NCBI RefSeq assembly: GCF_900114035.1
Contig: NZ_FORP01000010.1
Location: forward strand, 124,001 to 188,000
DNA: 64,000 nt
DNA from: Amycolatopsis sacchari
GTDB taxonomy: Bacteria; Actinomycetota; Actinomycetes; Mycobacteriales; Pseudonocardiaceae
Direction of reading: 5' to 3'
A model generated the notes under the pieces. The model did no database searches, was not told where the DNA came from, and saw only the letters and a program-made list of their open reading frames with translations. This document shows, piece after piece, positions 52,293-59,813 of the stretch. The first letter of the stretch is position 1. Each line of letters begins with the position of its first letter. The translations under genes and the position numbers were made by a program.

Positions 52293-53165
52293 ATGACCAC
52301 CGCAGACACCTCGCTGCTGGAGTGGGCGTTGTACTTCGCCGGGCTCGGCTGGCCGCTGTTCCCGCTCCGTCCGGGCACCAAGCGGCAGCCCGCCCTCAAG
52401 GACTGGGAGCACCGGGCAACCACCGATCCAGAGCGCATCCGCCGGTGCTGGTCCGCCGACCGCTGGAACATCGGACTGGCGACCGGTCCCGCCGGGCTGG
52501 TCGTGGTCGACCTCGACATGACCAAGGCCGGTGACACCGGTCCGGACGGCGCGACGGCCCTGGCCGCGCTCGCCGCCGAGCGTGGCGGTCCGGTGCCGGA
52601 CACGTACACCGTCGCCACGCCCTCCGGCGGTCGGCACCTGTACTACCGCGCCCCGGCCGGTGTGCGGCTGCGCAACTCGCAACGCCAGATCGCCACCAAC
52701 GTGGACACCCGCGCTGGAGGCGGATATGTGGTGGCGCCTGGGTCGGTCACCGCCGAGGGCGCGTACGAGCTGGTTGACGAGCGCGAGCCTGCCGACCTCC
52801 CGGCCTGGTTGGTCCAGGTGTGCTCTGAAAAGCCGTCAGCGGCGATCTCAGCGCCCGTTCAGATCCGCTCTGCCGACACGACCGCGTACGGGTCGGCCGC
52901 ACTCCGGGGCGAGTGCCAGCGCGTGCGAGACGCGGCGCCAGGCACCTACAACGCTGTGCTCTCGTCGGCCGCCTACACCATCGGCCGCAAGGTCGGGGCC
53001 GGTCTCGTCGACCACCGCGCCGCCCGCGCTGAGCTGATCACAGCCGGAGAAACCCTCATCGGTTCCGAGCACTGGCCGCCGAATCCGCGGGAAGTCGCCC
53101 GCGTGGTCGACGCCGGGCTGAACAAGGGAGCCAGCAATCCCGTGCAGCGAAAGGAGATCGCATGA
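52293..53165 (+). CDS. bifunctional DNA primase/polymerase (prim-pol)
   Basis: A 290-residue archaeo-eukaryotic-type primase. Catalytic acidic pair in LVVVDLDMTKAGDTG (about 70), further motif VATPSGGRHLYYRAP (about 110) with the catalytic His, and DTRAGGGYVVAPGSV, all as in AICE prim-pol proteins. It primes and may extend DNA for autonomous AICE replication with the DUF3631 protein encoded next (ATGA overlap). GAAAGGG lies seven bases before ATG 52293; the frame upstream is unsupported. Confidence 0.9.
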   Translation: MTTADTSLLEWALYFAGLGWPLFPLRPGTKRQPALKDWEHRATTDPERIRRCWSADRWNIGLATGPAGLVVVDLDMTKAGDTGPDGATALAALAAERGGPVPDTYTVATPSGGRHLYYRAPAGVRLRNSQRQIATNVDTRAGGGYVVAPGSVTAEGAYELVDEREPADLPAWLVQVCSEKPSAAISAPVQIRSADTTAYGSAALRGECQRVRDAAPGTYNAVLSSAAYTIGRKVGAGLVDHRAARAELITAGETLIGSEHWPPNPREVARVVDAGLNKGASNPVQRKEIA

Positions 53166-54499
53166 CGACGACCACCGACACCGTGGCCGCGATCGACGAA
53201 GTGATCGGTACCTGCAACCAGTGCGGGCGACCGCTCGGCGAGTCCCCTTCGGATGACTTCTGCTCGGAGAACTGCCAGCAGGTCTGGCGCTCGGCGAACC
53301 GCGTTGTCATGGCCGGGCACGAGGTGCTGGACCAGGTGCGCGACTTTGTGGCACGGTTCAACGTCTTCCCGTCCGAGCACTGCGCACCCATGCTCGCGCT
53401 CTGGTACGCCCACACTCACGCCGCCGACCACTTCTACGTCACGCCACGCCTGATCCTGTCCTCAGTGGAACCCGGCTCCGGGAAGACGCGGGTACTGGAA
53501 GTGGCTCAGTTCCTCGTGCGGGCACCGGAAATGACGTTCTCCGCGACCACGGCCGCGCTGTTCCGCATGGTGTCCGAAGGACCGATCACGATCCTGTTCG
53601 ACGAAGTGGACACCATCTTCGGCGGCAAGAACGGCGGCAACAATGAAGACCTCCGGGGCCTGCTCAACGCGGGCTACAAGCGTGGCGCGACCGTCGCCCG
53701 GTGCGTCGGTGATGCCAAGGCGATGAAGGTGCAGAGGTTCCCCGTGTTCGCCCCGGCCGCGCTCGCGGGCATCGCCGGGAACATGCCCGACACGATCACG
53801 ACCCGCGCGATCACCGTGCACATGAAGCGCCGCCGCGATGACGAAGAGGTAGACGAGTTCTGGGAAGAGGAGGTCGAAACCGAGGCGGCGCCGCTGCGGG
53901 ACGCGCTCGCGGCGTGGGTGGATTCCGTGACGGACAAGATCAGCCGGGGACGGCCCACGATGCCGCCCGGTGTGCGGGACCGTTCCGCCGAGATCTGGCG
54001 CCCGCTCATCGCGATCGCCGACGCGGCAGGCGGGCACTGGCCCGACACCGCTCGCGCGGCCTGCCTGCACTTCGTCGAAGTCGCCAACACCGACCGCAGC
54101 GGCGGCGGCACGCGGGTCCGGTTGCTCGCCGACCTCCGTGAGGTGTTCAGCGCCGCGCGCGCCGACGAGCTACCCACCGCCGCGATCCTCGACGCCCTGA
54201 CCGGAATGGAGGAAGCCCCCTGGGCCGACCTCGACGGCAAGCCGCTCGACGCCCGCCGACTGGCCCGCGAACTGAAGCCCTACGGCGTCACGTCGAAGAA
54301 CGTCCGGCTGCCCGGCGACAAGGTGGCCAAGGGCTACCACGTGACCGGCGACGGCGGCCTTGCCGACGCCTGGAGCCGCTACCTGCCTGCCACCGCTACG
54401 AGCGCTACAGGCGCTACCGCGCAGGCCAGAGGCGTAGCGGATACGGAGGGCGTAGCGGACGCAACCGCTACAGCCGTCCGGCCACCCCCGCCGTCGTGA
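53162..54499 (+). CDS. DUF3631 helicase-like protein with N-terminal zinc ribbon
   Basis: A 445-residue protein. The N-terminus has CNQCGRPL and CSENCQQVW (four Cys, residues ~18-40), a treble-clef-like zinc site; then an AAA-like core with Walker A SSVEPGSGKTRVLEVA (about 100) and Walker B ITILFDEVDTIFGGKN, followed by DUF3631 (~190-360). It is the replicative helicase/initiator partner of the prim-pol. The last ~45 codons run into the CGCTAC/GTAGCG repeat region, so the Ala/Thr-rich tail may be shaped by DNA constraints. Confidence 0.85.
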   Translation: MTTTTDTVAAIDEVIGTCNQCGRPLGESPSDDFCSENCQQVWRSANRVVMAGHEVLDQVRDFVARFNVFPSEHCAPMLALWYAHTHAADHFYVTPRLILSSVEPGSGKTRVLEVAQFLVRAPEMTFSATTAALFRMVSEGPITILFDEVDTIFGGKNGGNNEDLRGLLNAGYKRGATVARCVGDAKAMKVQRFPVFAPAALAGIAGNMPDTITTRAITVHMKRRRDDEEVDEFWEEEVETEAAPLRDALAAWVDSVTDKISRGRPTMPPGVRDRSAEIWRPLIAIADAAGGHWPDTARAACLHFVEVANTDRSGGGTRVRLLADLREVFSAARADELPTAAILDALTGMEEAPWADLDGKPLDARRLARELKPYGVTSKNVRLPGDKVAKGYHVTGDGGLADAWSRYLPATATSATGATAQARGVADTEGVADATATAVRPPPPS

Positions 54500-54584
54500 C
54501 CACGCCGTAGCGGACCCAAGCGCTACGCCCCCCGTATCCGCTACCGCCCTGACCAGGCACGTAGCGCCAGTAGCGGACGTAGCG
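54377..54584. repeat. CGCTAC/GTAGCG iteron-like cluster (candidate oriV)
   Basis: Thirteen copies of CGCTAC or its complement GTAGCG within about 210 bases, in both orientations, covering the end of the DUF3631 gene and the gap before xis. Few would be expected by chance. Lying beside the replication genes, they are good candidate sites for the prim-pol/DUF3631 initiator or for the excisionase. Confidence 0.8.
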
Positions 54585-54632
54585 CTCCCAGCCAGCTCAG
54601 TCCCACCCGCACGACCCGCAGGAGCAAGACCA

Positions 54633-54854
54633 GTGGAGACCGCCAGCATCCCGACCGAAGACCCGACCAGCCCGCGTGTGCTGCTGACCGTCGAGGACGC
54701 CGCGAAGGCCCTCAGCATCGGCCGCACCACCATGTACGCGCTCATCAAGGCCGGGCACATCGCCACCGTCCAGATCGGCCAACTCCGCCGCGTTCCGACA
54801 ACCGCGCTCGCGGCCTACGTCCAGCAGCTCACGACGCAGCAGAGCGCTGCCTGA
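54633..54854 (+). CDS. excisionase (Xis-like, MerR-type HTH)
   Basis: A 73-residue protein: LLTVEDAAKALSIGRTTMYA, then LIKAGHIATVQIGQLRRVPT, the typical excisionase winged helix of AICEs. It steers the integrase towards excision. AGGAG lies eight bases before the GTG start, and the integrase gene follows after 17 bases. Confidence 0.87.
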   Translation: METASIPTEDPTSPRVLLTVEDAAKALSIGRTTMYALIKAGHIATVQIGQLRRVPTTALAAYVQQLTTQQSAA

Positions 54855-54871
54855 TCAACGAGGGGGAAGAC

Positions 54872-56173
54872 ATGACACGCAGGAAGCGCCCCGAGGGCAG
54901 CCGCCGACCAAACGGCGCGTCGAGCATCTACTTGGGCAGTGACGGGAACTGGCACGGCTGGGTCACGATGGGAGTGCGTGACGACGGAAGCCCTGACCGG
55001 CGACACGTCAAGCGCAAGGACGAGGCCGCCGTGATCGACGCGGTTCGCGAACTCGAGAAGCAACGTGATGCCGGAAAGGTGCGCAAACCGGGCCGCGCCT
55101 GGACGGTCGAGAAATGGCTGACGCACTGGGTCGAGAACATCGCCGCTCCGTCAGTCCGCAGGAACACGCTCGTCGGATACCGGGCGGCCGTGTACGGCCA
55201 CCTCATCCCTGGAATCGGAAAACACCGGATCGACAAGCTGCAGCCGGAGCACCTGGAGACGCTGTACCGGAACCTCGCGAGCAAGAAGGGGAAGCACGGG
55301 AAGGTCCTTCGTCCGGCGACCATTCACCAGGCGCACCGCACCGTGCGAACGGCGCTTGGAGAGGCAGTGCGCCGCGGACACATCACGTCGAATCCCGCGC
55401 AGATCGCCCGGCCGCCGCGAATCCCCGAGGAAGAGATCATCCCGTTCACGAAGGAAGAAGCCGCTCGAATTCTCCGCGCCTGCCAGCACCGGCGCAACGG
55501 CGTGCGATTCGTCATCGCGCTGACGCTCGGCCTTCGGAAAGGTGAAGCCCTGGGGTTGCAGTGGCGAGACGTCGATTTCGCCGCTCGCACTCTGTCGGTT
55601 CGTCGGTCGCTGCAGCCGGTGAAGTGGCAGCACGGATGCACCCCGGAGAATCCGTGCGGACGTCGACACGCTGGGCATTGCCCGGACCGGCACGGCGGCG
55701 GCGCGATCGCACAGGAAGTGAAGTCTCGGGCCGGGCGGCGGGTGGTCGCCATTCCCGTGCCGATTTTGGAGGCGCTGCGCCAGCACCAGCGCGACCAGCT
55801 CCAGGAGCGCGAGCAGGCCGGGAACCTCTGGCAGGACGAGGGCTGGGTGTTCGCGAGCCCGATTGGGAAGGCCGTTCATCCCCGAACTGACCACGACGAG
55901 TGGAAGGACCTGTTGAAGGCCGCGAAGGTGCGGAACGCGCGCTTGCACGACGCCCGGCACACCGCCGCGACGATGCTGCTCGTGCTCGGCGTGCCCGGCC
56001 GGGCAGTGATGGAGGTGATGGGCTGGTCTCACGTCGGAATGACGTCCCGCTACCAGCACATGACGAGTGAGCTGATGACCTCGATTGCTGATCAGATCGG
56101 TGGGTTCTTCTGGGCCGAGGACGACCAGGACGACGGAGATGAGGGTTCGGCAGGCCAACCGGTAGCTGTCTAA
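54872..56173 (+). CDS. tyrosine recombinase (AICE integrase)
   Basis: A 433-residue integrase: N-terminal arm-binding region, SAM-like core-binding domain (WTVEKWLTHWVENIA; IDKLQPEHLETLYRN), and a catalytic domain with ALTLGLRKGEALGLQW (first Arg), HDARHTAATMLL (His-x-x-Arg) and SHVGMTSRYQHMTSEL (Tyr nucleophile). A Cys/His-rich insert (HGCTPENPCGRRHAGHCPDR, about 250) within the catalytic domain is typical of this AICE group. It recombines the tRNA-Ser 3' end 680 bases downstream. GAGGGGG precedes the ATG. Confidence 0.95.
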   Translation: MTRRKRPEGSRRPNGASSIYLGSDGNWHGWVTMGVRDDGSPDRRHVKRKDEAAVIDAVRELEKQRDAGKVRKPGRAWTVEKWLTHWVENIAAPSVRRNTLVGYRAAVYGHLIPGIGKHRIDKLQPEHLETLYRNLASKKGKHGKVLRPATIHQAHRTVRTALGEAVRRGHITSNPAQIARPPRIPEEEIIPFTKEEAARILRACQHRRNGVRFVIALTLGLRKGEALGLQWRDVDFAARTLSVRRSLQPVKWQHGCTPENPCGRRHAGHCPDRHGGGAIAQEVKSRAGRRVVAIPVPILEALRQHQRDQLQEREQAGNLWQDEGWVFASPIGKAVHPRTDHDEWKDLLKAAKVRNARLHDARHTAATMLLVLGVPGRAVMEVMGWSHVGMTSRYQHMTSELMTSIADQIGGFFWAEDDQDDGDEGSAGQPVAV

Positions 56174-56247
56174 ATTCTTCGGGAACCGCGGCTGCTCGCC
56201 GTGCGTTAATGATCCTGGCCCGATATCGCTAGGTAAGGGAGCTGAAA

Positions 56248-56718
56248 TTGGACGAGGTGACGATTGTTGATCGCGTCCAGGTCGACATTGACGACTTGGG
56301 AAAGCTCGCCGATCACGTCGCCATTCCACCTGCCGAACAACTTGAGGTGGTCTACGTCAACACCGAAAGCGGAGGTCGACGCACGCGGCGCGTTTACGGT
56401 TTCACCGCAGGAGGTGATGCACTCGTCGTGCCTAACAGCGGTGCCCGTCTCGTGGCCGCTCATCGGGAGGCCAAGCCGAACGAACGTCTCCACATTCGGC
56501 GGCGGTCAGACGACTACAGCGACAGGCCCGTTGGGCCGTTCACTCCAGCCCCCAAGGGGCTAACTGCCGTCTTCACCGACGGTCGACGGCTTCCAATCGC
56601 CTACTACGACGTTCATGGACGCTCGGTATGCATCGATGACGACGCGGCTTGTTGGCTATTCGTAGTTCACGAGGACAACGAAGTGCTGGCGCGCGTCGAG
56701 GAGGAACCTACCTACTAA
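56248..56718 (+). CDS. hypothetical protein at the AICE right end
   Basis: A 156-residue soluble protein of unknown function, with IPPAEQLEVVYVNTESGGRR, RLHIRRRSDDYSDRPVGPF and ACWLFVVHEDNEVLARVEEE. A frameshifted 3' remnant of the same gene is at the right end of the satellite element, so it belongs to the element family's right terminus. TTG 56248 has AAGGGAG six bases upstream. Confidence 0.7.
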   Translation: MDEVTIVDRVQVDIDDLGKLADHVAIPPAEQLEVVYVNTESGGRRTRRVYGFTAGGDALVVPNSGARLVAAHREAKPNERLHIRRRSDDYSDRPVGPFTPAPKGLTAVFTDGRRLPIAYYDVHGRSVCIDDDAACWLFVVHEDNEVLARVEEEPTY

Positions 56719-56771
56719 CCGTAAGCCCCTGCGCTCGGATGACCCCCGCACGCGCTACACCGTAGGGGCTA

Positions 56772-56791
56772 CTGCAACCCGAACTGCAACC
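56772..56791. repeat. Doubled CTGCAACC arm-site candidate, AICE right end
   Basis: CTGCAACCC (56772-56780) and CTGCAACC (56784-56791), about 60 bases before the tRNA-Ser att copy, matching the doublet at the satellite right end and single copies at both left ends. Confidence 0.5.
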
Positions 56792-56848
56792 TAGGCGGAG
56801 CCATGCCGGGCGAGCGCACATGCCTCGCCCGGCATATCTGCTGGTGAG

Positions 56849-56907
56849 AGACGCGGAAGCGGAGGGATTTGAACCCCCGGTGGGTTGCCCCACGCTCGCT
56901 TTCAAGG
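56849..56907. repeat. att site 3: AICE right end within tRNA-Ser
   Basis: The 59-base region shared with att sites 1 and 2 covers the 3' half of the tRNA-Ser gene up to the anticodon loop (ends CTTTCAAGG). The identity stops exactly where the tRNA's 5' half begins, defining the crossover segment. Confidence 0.88.
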
Positions 56908-56938
56908 CGAGTGCATTCGGCCGCTCTGCCACGCTTCC
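56854..56938 (-). tRNA. tRNA-Ser (anticodon UGA)
   Basis: On the minus strand: acceptor arm GGAAGCG pairs with CGCTTCC, D-arm with GCAGAGCGGCCGAATGCA, anticodon stem CTCGC/GCGAG with loop CTTGAAA (anticodon TGA), a long variable arm GTGGGGCAACCCAC as required for serine, and T-arm CGGGGGTTCAAATCCCTCCG. CCA is not encoded. It is the AICE integration site and remains intact because the element restores the 3' half. Confidence 0.95.
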
Positions 56939-56958
56939 CTGCCCTGCAGGGTAGCCCG

Positions 56959-57423
56959 TCAGTCCGGTAGCTGGTTCAGGTGCTCGTACACCCGCTCGAA
57001 GGCCTCGCCGATCACGCGTTGCTCCTGCGGCGTCAGCAGGTCGATGAGGTGTTCCCGCACGCCCTGGACGTGCGTCGGCGCGGCGCGTTCCAGTAGGGCG
57101 CGGCCCGCGGGCGTCAGCTCGGCGATCACGCCGCGCTTGTCCTCCGGATCGGGGACCCGGCGCACGTACCCGGCGTCCTCCACCCGCCCCACCTGGTGCG
57201 ACAGCCTGCTCTTCGTCGACCCCAGGAAGTTCGCCAGCTCGGTCATCCGCATCCGGCCGTCCGCCTGGGTGTCCAGGCAGACGAGCACCTCGTAGTCGAT
57301 CAGGGAGACCTGCTGGGCTTCGCTCAGCTCGCGGTGCAGGCGGTGCCGCAGCTTGAGCGTGGCGACGATGTAGAACCGCCAGGCCTTCGCCTCGGGTTCA
57401 CTCAGCCAGCGCACTTCGCCCAT
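56959..57423 (-). CDS. MarR family transcriptional regulator
   Basis: A 154-residue winged-helix protein: QVSLIDYEVLVCLDTQADGR, MTELANFLGSTKSRLSHQVG (recognition), YVRRVPDPEDKRGVIAELTP (wing), and a C-terminal dimer helix. The target is unknown. ATG 57423 starts MGEVRWLSEPEAKAW; the open frame upstream is not supported. Confidence 0.9.
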   Translation of the reverse strand: MGEVRWLSEPEAKAWRFYIVATLKLRHRLHRELSEAQQVSLIDYEVLVCLDTQADGRMRMTELANFLGSTKSRLSHQVGRVEDAGYVRRVPDPEDKRGVIAELTPAGRALLERAAPTHVQGVREHLIDLLTPQEQRVIGEAFERVYEHLNQLPD

Positions 57424-57894
57424 GCCCGGCAACCCTAGCGGGCGAACGCGGATCCGCCCGGACGTGGGATGACGGATCGGTTGAGCCCGGCGCCGGAAAG
57501 GCGCATGCTGGGCAGTGACGGAGGACGAAGCTCCGCGGTACCGGGACACCACCGGGGGTGCCCGGCGCGGGGCCGCCGCCGCGGAAGGTCAGGTGGTTCA
57601 GTGGCAAGAAAAACCCCGCGGTTGACTGCCTGCTGCGCCCCCACGGCCGGGAGACGGTGATCGCCGGCCCGGCCGCGATGTGAACAGCACGGGCGTCCCC
57701 GTGCGCCACCTCTCGCGCATCACGGCGGGAATCTGGCCTGCGTCGGTACCACCTCCGCGTGCGCACCGGCAGTGCGAAACCCGCCGGCCCGAGAGGCAGC
57801 CAACCGCCCCCACAACAGTGACAACCTCGGTGAATCCCGGGCGCGGTTCCTCCAACCACCGCGCCCGGGATTTCTTCAGTAGGCTTCCGCAACC
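57424..57894. other. 470-base divergent gap with highly structured DNA (candidate ncRNA)
   Basis: No gene, but nested inverted repeats: CGGTTGACTGCCT (57619-57631) with AGGCAGCCAACCG (57794-57806); CCTCTCG (57708-57714) with CGAGAGG (57790-57796); GGCCGGG (57645-57651) with CCCGGCC (57668-57674); GCACGGG-cgtc-CCCGTGC (57687-57704). On the minus strand the outer stem is followed by GCGGGGTTTTTCTT, like an ncRNA terminator. I do not recognise an Rfam-type family. Confidence 0.5.
57834..57871 (+). terminator. 14-bp hairpin just before the zinc metallopeptidase gene
   Basis: ATCCCGGGCGCGGT (57834-57847) and ACCGCGCCCGGGAT (57858-57871) form a perfect stem with a ten-base loop, followed by TTCTTC. 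It lies 23 bases before the start codon, so it may act as an attenuator of the metallopeptidase gene. Confidence 0.6.
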
Positions 57895-58815
57895 ATGAGG
57901 TTCGACGACAACGCTGGCCTGGACACGTCCGAGGTTGACGACCTGCGCGGCGGAGGCGGTGGCATCGGCGGCCGGGTCGCGCTCGGTGGCGGCGGGCTCG
58001 GCGTGGTGGGCCTGATCATCTACTTCGTGCTGAGCCAGCTGGGCGGCGTCGGCACCACGGGCGGCAGCAGCAGCGTCGGCCTGGGCCAGCTCGGCTCCGG
58101 TCAGCAGATCAGCAACAGCACCCTCTCCCAGGAGTGCCGCACGGGCGCGGACGCCAACCGCAACCACGACTGCGCCGTCGTCGCGATCATCAACTCCATC
58201 CAGGACTACTGGACCGACCAGTTCGCCCGCTCCGGGCGCACCTACCGCAAGGTCCCCACGAACTTCTTCAACGGCAGCGTCCGCACCGGCTGCGGCGGCG
58301 CCACCTCCGACACCGGCCCCTTCTACTGCCCCGCCGACTCCGAGGTCTACATCGACCTGTCGTTCTTCCAGGAACTGCAGACCCGCTTCGGCGCCGAAGG
58401 CGGGCCGTTCGCCGAGGCCTACGTCCTCGCCCACGAGTACGGCCACCACGTGCAGAACCTCCTCGGCACGTCCGACCGCGTCGGCAACGGCACCGGCCCC
58501 ACCTCCGGCTCGGTGCGCCTCGAACTGCAGGCCGACTGCTACGCCGGCGTCTGGGGCAACCACGCCACCACCACCCCGTCGTCGAGCGGCCGCCCGCTGA
58601 TCACCGAGATCACCCAGGACGACATCCAGCGCGCGCTCGACACGGCGTCCCGCATCGGCGACGACTACATCCAGAAGAACCTGGGCAACGGCAAGATCGA
58701 CACCTCCCAGTTCACGCACGGCACGTCGGCGCAGCGCGAGAAGTGGTTCAACACCGGCTTCACGACCGGTGACCCCGCCCGCTGCGACACCTTCGGCGCC
58801 CGCGACCTCGGCTGA
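57895..58815 (+). CDS. neutral zinc metallopeptidase (YpfJ family)
   Basis: A 306-residue protein: a short Gly-rich N-terminus (DDLRGGGGGIGG), one membrane helix (GLGVVGLIIYFVLSQL), then the extracytoplasmic peptidase domain. Zinc site: AYVLAHEYGHHVQNLLG (HExxH, about 180); further conserved RLELQADCYAGVWGNHA. Length and motifs match the putative neutral zinc metallopeptidase family. Substrate unknown. Confidence 0.92.
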   Translation: MRFDDNAGLDTSEVDDLRGGGGGIGGRVALGGGGLGVVGLIIYFVLSQLGGVGTTGGSSSVGLGQLGSGQQISNSTLSQECRTGADANRNHDCAVVAIINSIQDYWTDQFARSGRTYRKVPTNFFNGSVRTGCGGATSDTGPFYCPADSEVYIDLSFFQELQTRFGAEGGPFAEAYVLAHEYGHHVQNLLGTSDRVGNGTGPTSGSVRLELQADCYAGVWGNHATTTPSSSGRPLITEITQDDIQRALDTASRIGDDYIQKNLGNGKIDTSQFTHGTSAQREKWFNTGFTTGDPARCDTFGARDLG

Positions 58816-58835
58816 GCCGAGATAGGGTCACGGGT

Positions 58836-59813
58836 ATGCATGCGATCACCATTCGTGAGCCCGGCGGCCCGGAAGTCCTGGAGTGGACGGAGGTTCCCGA
58901 TCCCGAGCCCGGCCCCGGCGAGGTGCTCGTCGAGGTCGCCGCGAGCGCCGTCAACCGCGCGGACCTGTTGCAGCGGCAGGGTTTCTACAACCCGCCGCCC
59001 GGCGCGAGCGACATCCCGGGGCTCGAGTGCTCCGGCACGATCGCCGCGGTCGGCGAGGGCGTCGAAGGGTGGCAGGTCGGTGACGAGGTGTGCGCGCTGC
59101 TCGCGGGCGGCGGGTACGCCGAGAAGGTCGTCGTGCCCGCCGTGCAGCTGCTGCCGGTGCCCGGCGAGGTCAGCCTCGTCACGTCGGCGGGGCTGCCCGA
59201 GGTCGCGTGCACGGTGTGGTCGAACGTCGTCATGATCGGGCAGCTGACCGAGGGCGAGGTCCTGCTCGTCCACGGCGGTGCCGGCGGCATCGGCACCCAC
59301 GCGATCCAGGTCGGGAAGGCGCTGGGCGCGACGGTCGCGGTCACGGCCGGCTCACCCGAGCGGCTCGACCGGTGCCGCCAGCTCGGCGCCGACATCACGA
59401 TCAACTACCGCGAGCAGGACTTCGTCGAAGTGCTGAAGGAGGAGACCGGCGGCGCCGACGTCATCCTCGACAACATGGGCGCCGCGTACCTGGAGCGCAA
59501 CATCGCGGCGCTGAAGCCCAACGGCAGGCTCACGATCATCGGCATGCAGGGCGGCACCAAGGCGGAGCTGAACCTCGGCCAGCTGATCGCCAAGCGGGGC
59601 GTGATCTCGGCGACGACGTTGCGCGCGCGGCCGGTGGAGGACAAGGGCCGCATCGTCGCCGACGTGCGGAAGAACCTGTGGCCGTTCGTCGAGGACGGGA
59701 CGATTCAGCCGATCGTCGGCCAGGCGGTGCCGATGTCCGAGGCCTCGAAGGCACACACCGCACTGGAAGAGGGCGGCGTGTTCGGGAAGGTTCTGCTCAC
59801 CACCAAGGGTTAG
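58836..59813 (+). CDS. NAD(P)H-quinone oxidoreductase (PIG3/zeta-crystallin-like)
   Basis: A 325-residue zinc-free MDR enzyme: AITIREPGGPEVLEWTEVPD at the start, VNRADLLQRQGFYNPPPGAS, dinucleotide loop VLLVHGGAGGIGTHAIQVGK (about 150), and GRLTIIGMQGG. These are typical of the PIG3 quinone reductase subfamily, which reduces quinones with NADPH in the cytosol. It corresponds to mycobacterial Rv3777 by sequence and by its neighbour (Rv3778c-like, convergent). Confidence 0.9.
   Translation: MHAITIREPGGPEVLEWTEVPDPEPGPGEVLVEVAASAVNRADLLQRQGFYNPPPGASDIPGLECSGTIAAVGEGVEGWQVGDEVCALLAGGGYAEKVVVPAVQLLPVPGEVSLVTSAGLPEVACTVWSNVVMIGQLTEGEVLLVHGGAGGIGTHAIQVGKALGATVAVTAGSPERLDRCRQLGADITINYREQDFVEVLKEETGGADVILDNMGAAYLERNIAALKPNGRLTIIGMQGGTKAELNLGQLIAKRGVISATTLRARPVEDKGRIVADVRKNLWPFVEDGTIQPIVGQAVPMSEASKAHTALEEGGVFGKVLLTTKG

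Larger units (their letters stand above)
43225..56907. mobile_element. Actinomycete integrative and conjugative element (AICE) in tRNA-Ser
   Basis: A 13.7-kb element from att site 2 to the tRNA-Ser gene. Backbone in order: cargo (HEPN, CutA, XRE-TPR), small membrane proteins, GntR repressor, DUF2637 protein, FtsK/TraB-like transfer ATPase, prim-pol, DUF3631 protein, iteron-like region, excisionase, tyrosine integrase, right-end gene, att/tRNA. Single-protein double-stranded DNA transfer by a TraB/FtsK-like ATPase and a tRNA-specific integrase next to att are the defining AICE features. Confidence 0.9.

Noticed and set aside
57600-57830. c-di-AMP (ydaO) or cobalamin riboswitch
   Set aside because: The conserved cores of both classes are missing on both strands; only the general structured character fits, so it is left as an unnamed candidate RNA.
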